DNA of 64,000 nucleotides. Source: Thermoprotei archaeon. GTDB lineage: Archaea > Thermoproteota > Thermoprotei > QMSL01 > B3-G16. The DNA is taken from NCBI GenBank assembly GCA_021162845.1, contig JAGGXX010000047.1:45990-109989 (forward strand), in the 5' to 3' direction. Below are positions 63,005 to 64,000 of the stretch, piece after piece. The translations under genes were made by a program, and so were the position numbers. How positions within the stretch are numbered: position 1 is the stretch's first letter; every line of letters starts with the position of its first letter. The notes beneath the pieces are model-generated. The model saw only the letters and a program-made list of their open reading frames with translations, was not told where the DNA came from and searched no databases.

Positions 63005-64000
63005 CTATGACTCAGCGCCCTTTCGCCATGCCCCATTTCGCTTTCGTATTAGCCTAACTATGAAGGGTATCGCCAGAAGGTTGCCCAATCCCGAGATCGC
63101 GAATAGCTGTCTCATACGCCCTAACTGCCACATGTAACCACCTATGATAGGGGAGGGCAATGTGCCTAGCCCGACTAGTGTATCTGCTAGGCCATTGACG
63201 CTGGCTACCATGCCCTCCGGCGAGTACATGGAGAGTAAAGCCCTTCTAGCTGGCATATCGAGGGCGAAAGACAAGCCAAAGAGAACCATGACTATCATAG
63301 CAGTCACGAAATCCTTAGTCTGGCCATAGATAGCATAGAGGATGCCTGTTGCCATAACGTGAATCAAAAGCAATTTATCCCCACCTATCCTATCCGCTAT
63401 TTTCCCACAGACTATCTGAGACGCGAGCTGGCCAAGTGATCTCACCCCTATCAGTAAGCTCACCTTGCTTTCACTTAGGAATAATGCCTCCTTGGCGAAC
63501 AAGGTGATGAAGGGAACCGCTATGAAGACGAAGCTATCGTGAAAGAATATGGCTATCATGAGGCTCCTTAACTCGCCCTCTTCTAACAGCAGTCTCTTCA
63601 TGCTCCTAATGCTATTTAGCATCCTATCCTCCTCCTTAAGATAGGGAGGAAGAGAGGGCAGAAATGCTAACGTCATAATCGCTCCTATCATGAACGAAAG
63701 CGAGCCTAAACCATATAGCGCCTCATATCCATATGTTTCCACTATTGGACCCGAAGCGAAGGTGCCTACGGTGCTAAGGAGCTGGTTCGTGAAGTAGTAA
63801 ATGCTATAGGCGGTAGCTCTCGTTTCTAGGTCGGATGAGTATGCTATAATGGCTATAGCCGATTGCGCGAAAAAGCCCATCATGAGACCGTAGAGTAACG
63901 CTATGCCCATTATGCTGAGGGGATCTTTAGCTGAGGGCATGAGTAGCAGAAGCGTGCTGCTTATGGCTAATGAAGCTGTTATCAGCTTCCTTTTATCATA
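63005..64000 (-). CDS. major facilitator superfamily transporter, N terminus beyond window
   Basis: An open frame reaches the right edge (332 codons visible). An ATG at 63940 exists, but the upstream codons continue in frame without a stop and encode a membrane segment headed by a DKRK turn, like the loop 2-3 motif of MFS proteins. So the true start lies outside the window and the first helices are missing. The remaining helices and the SLGQLASQIVCGKIADRIGGDKLL loop (the second-half motif) confirm the family. Substrate unknown; likely an exporter or solute carrier. Confidence 0.85.
   Translation of the reverse strand, partial: YDKRKLITASLAISSTLLLLMPSAKDPLSIMGIALLYGLMMGFFAQSAIAIIAYSSDLETRATAYSIYYFTNQLLSTVGTFASGPIVETYGYEALYGLGSLSFMIGAIMTLAFLPSLPPYLKEEDRMLNSIRSMKRLLLEEGELRSLMIAIFFHDSFVFIAVPFITLFAKEALFLSESKVSLLIGVRSLGQLASQIVCGKIADRIGGDKLLLIHVMATGILYAIYGQTKDFVTAMIVMVLFGLSFALDMPARRALLSMYSPEGMVASVNGLADTLVGLGTLPSPIIGGYMWQLGRMRQLFAISGLGNLLAIPFIVRLIRKRNGAWRKGAES

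Noticed and set aside
1..64000. tRNA, rRNA, CRISPR arrays and insertion elements
   Set aside because: The gaps between genes were read by eye for T-loop motifs, regular repeats and transposase motifs and none were found; small C/D-box RNAs cannot be excluded.

Overview
The window is a gene-dense, roughly balanced-GC archaeal chromosome segment (composition judged by eye). It most likely comes from an uncultured, probably thermophilic member of the Thermoproteota/TACK archaea. Archaeal marks include an HMG-CoA synthase/thiolase/DUF35 mevalonate cluster, a UbiA prenyltransferase of the ether-lipid type, a His-type Thi4, a TtuA/Ncs6-type tRNA thiolase, 3-hexulose-6-phosphate synthase and isomerase, KaiC-like and roadblock proteins, TATA-box promoters with short or absent leaders, and GGTGA-type ribosome sites. 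I see no rRNA, tRNA, CRISPR array, insertion sequence or prophage. Placement below phylum level is not supported by anything I can read.

Layout. 1-7.5 kb, minus strand: a partial gene at the edge, enolase, a TIM-barrel sugar isomerase, the mevalonate entry operon, a coiled-coil HTH protein, and a KaiC/roadblock signalling group. 7.6-16.4 kb, plus strand: an unusual TGS GTPase, a polytopic membrane AAA ATPase, and a four-gene MacB-like ABC operon with two large surface proteins. 16.5-22.1 kb: an RNA m5C methyltransferase, the UbiA enzyme, a DUF711 protein, a diaminopentanoate-dehydrogenase-like protein and an amidohydrolase. 22.5-26.7 kb: a four-gene operon that reads best as Re-citrate synthase, aconitase large and small subunits, and isocitrate dehydrogenase, i.e. 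oxaloacetate plus acetyl-CoA to 2-oxoglutarate.

26.7-32 kb is a sulfur and Fe-S island: E1-like ThiF/MoeB, SufB, SufC, an Lrp-type regulator with a five-cysteine tail, divergent Thi4, and TtuA. 32-43 kb holds carB-carA and a run of housekeeping or poorly defined genes (dethiobiotin-synthetase-like NTPase, Gfo/Idh oxidoreductase, adenylate kinase, membrane serine protease, nitroreductase, AsnRS-like protein). 43-46 kb has a GH31 glycosidase.

46-51.8 kb is the most striking region. Three secreted TasA/camelysin-like subunits with SipW-type signal peptides, a DUF5305 membrane protein and a polytopic signal peptidase lie beside three tandem small winged-helix regulators. This looks like an archaeal bundling-pilus/biofilm-fibre locus. 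52-64 kb carries a GT-C-like membrane protein, RNase HI, a second Gfo/Idh oxidoreductase and a methyltransferase. It also carries a threonine-synthase-like protein that has lost its PLP lysine and gained a C-terminal winged helix, divergent from an ECF S-component plus amidohydrolase. The window closes with the hps/phi pair, a V4R sensor, a DegT aminotransferase and a truncated MFS transporter.

Many starts were chosen by ribosome-site or TATA spacing and differ from the longest reading frame; each case is stated in its entry.
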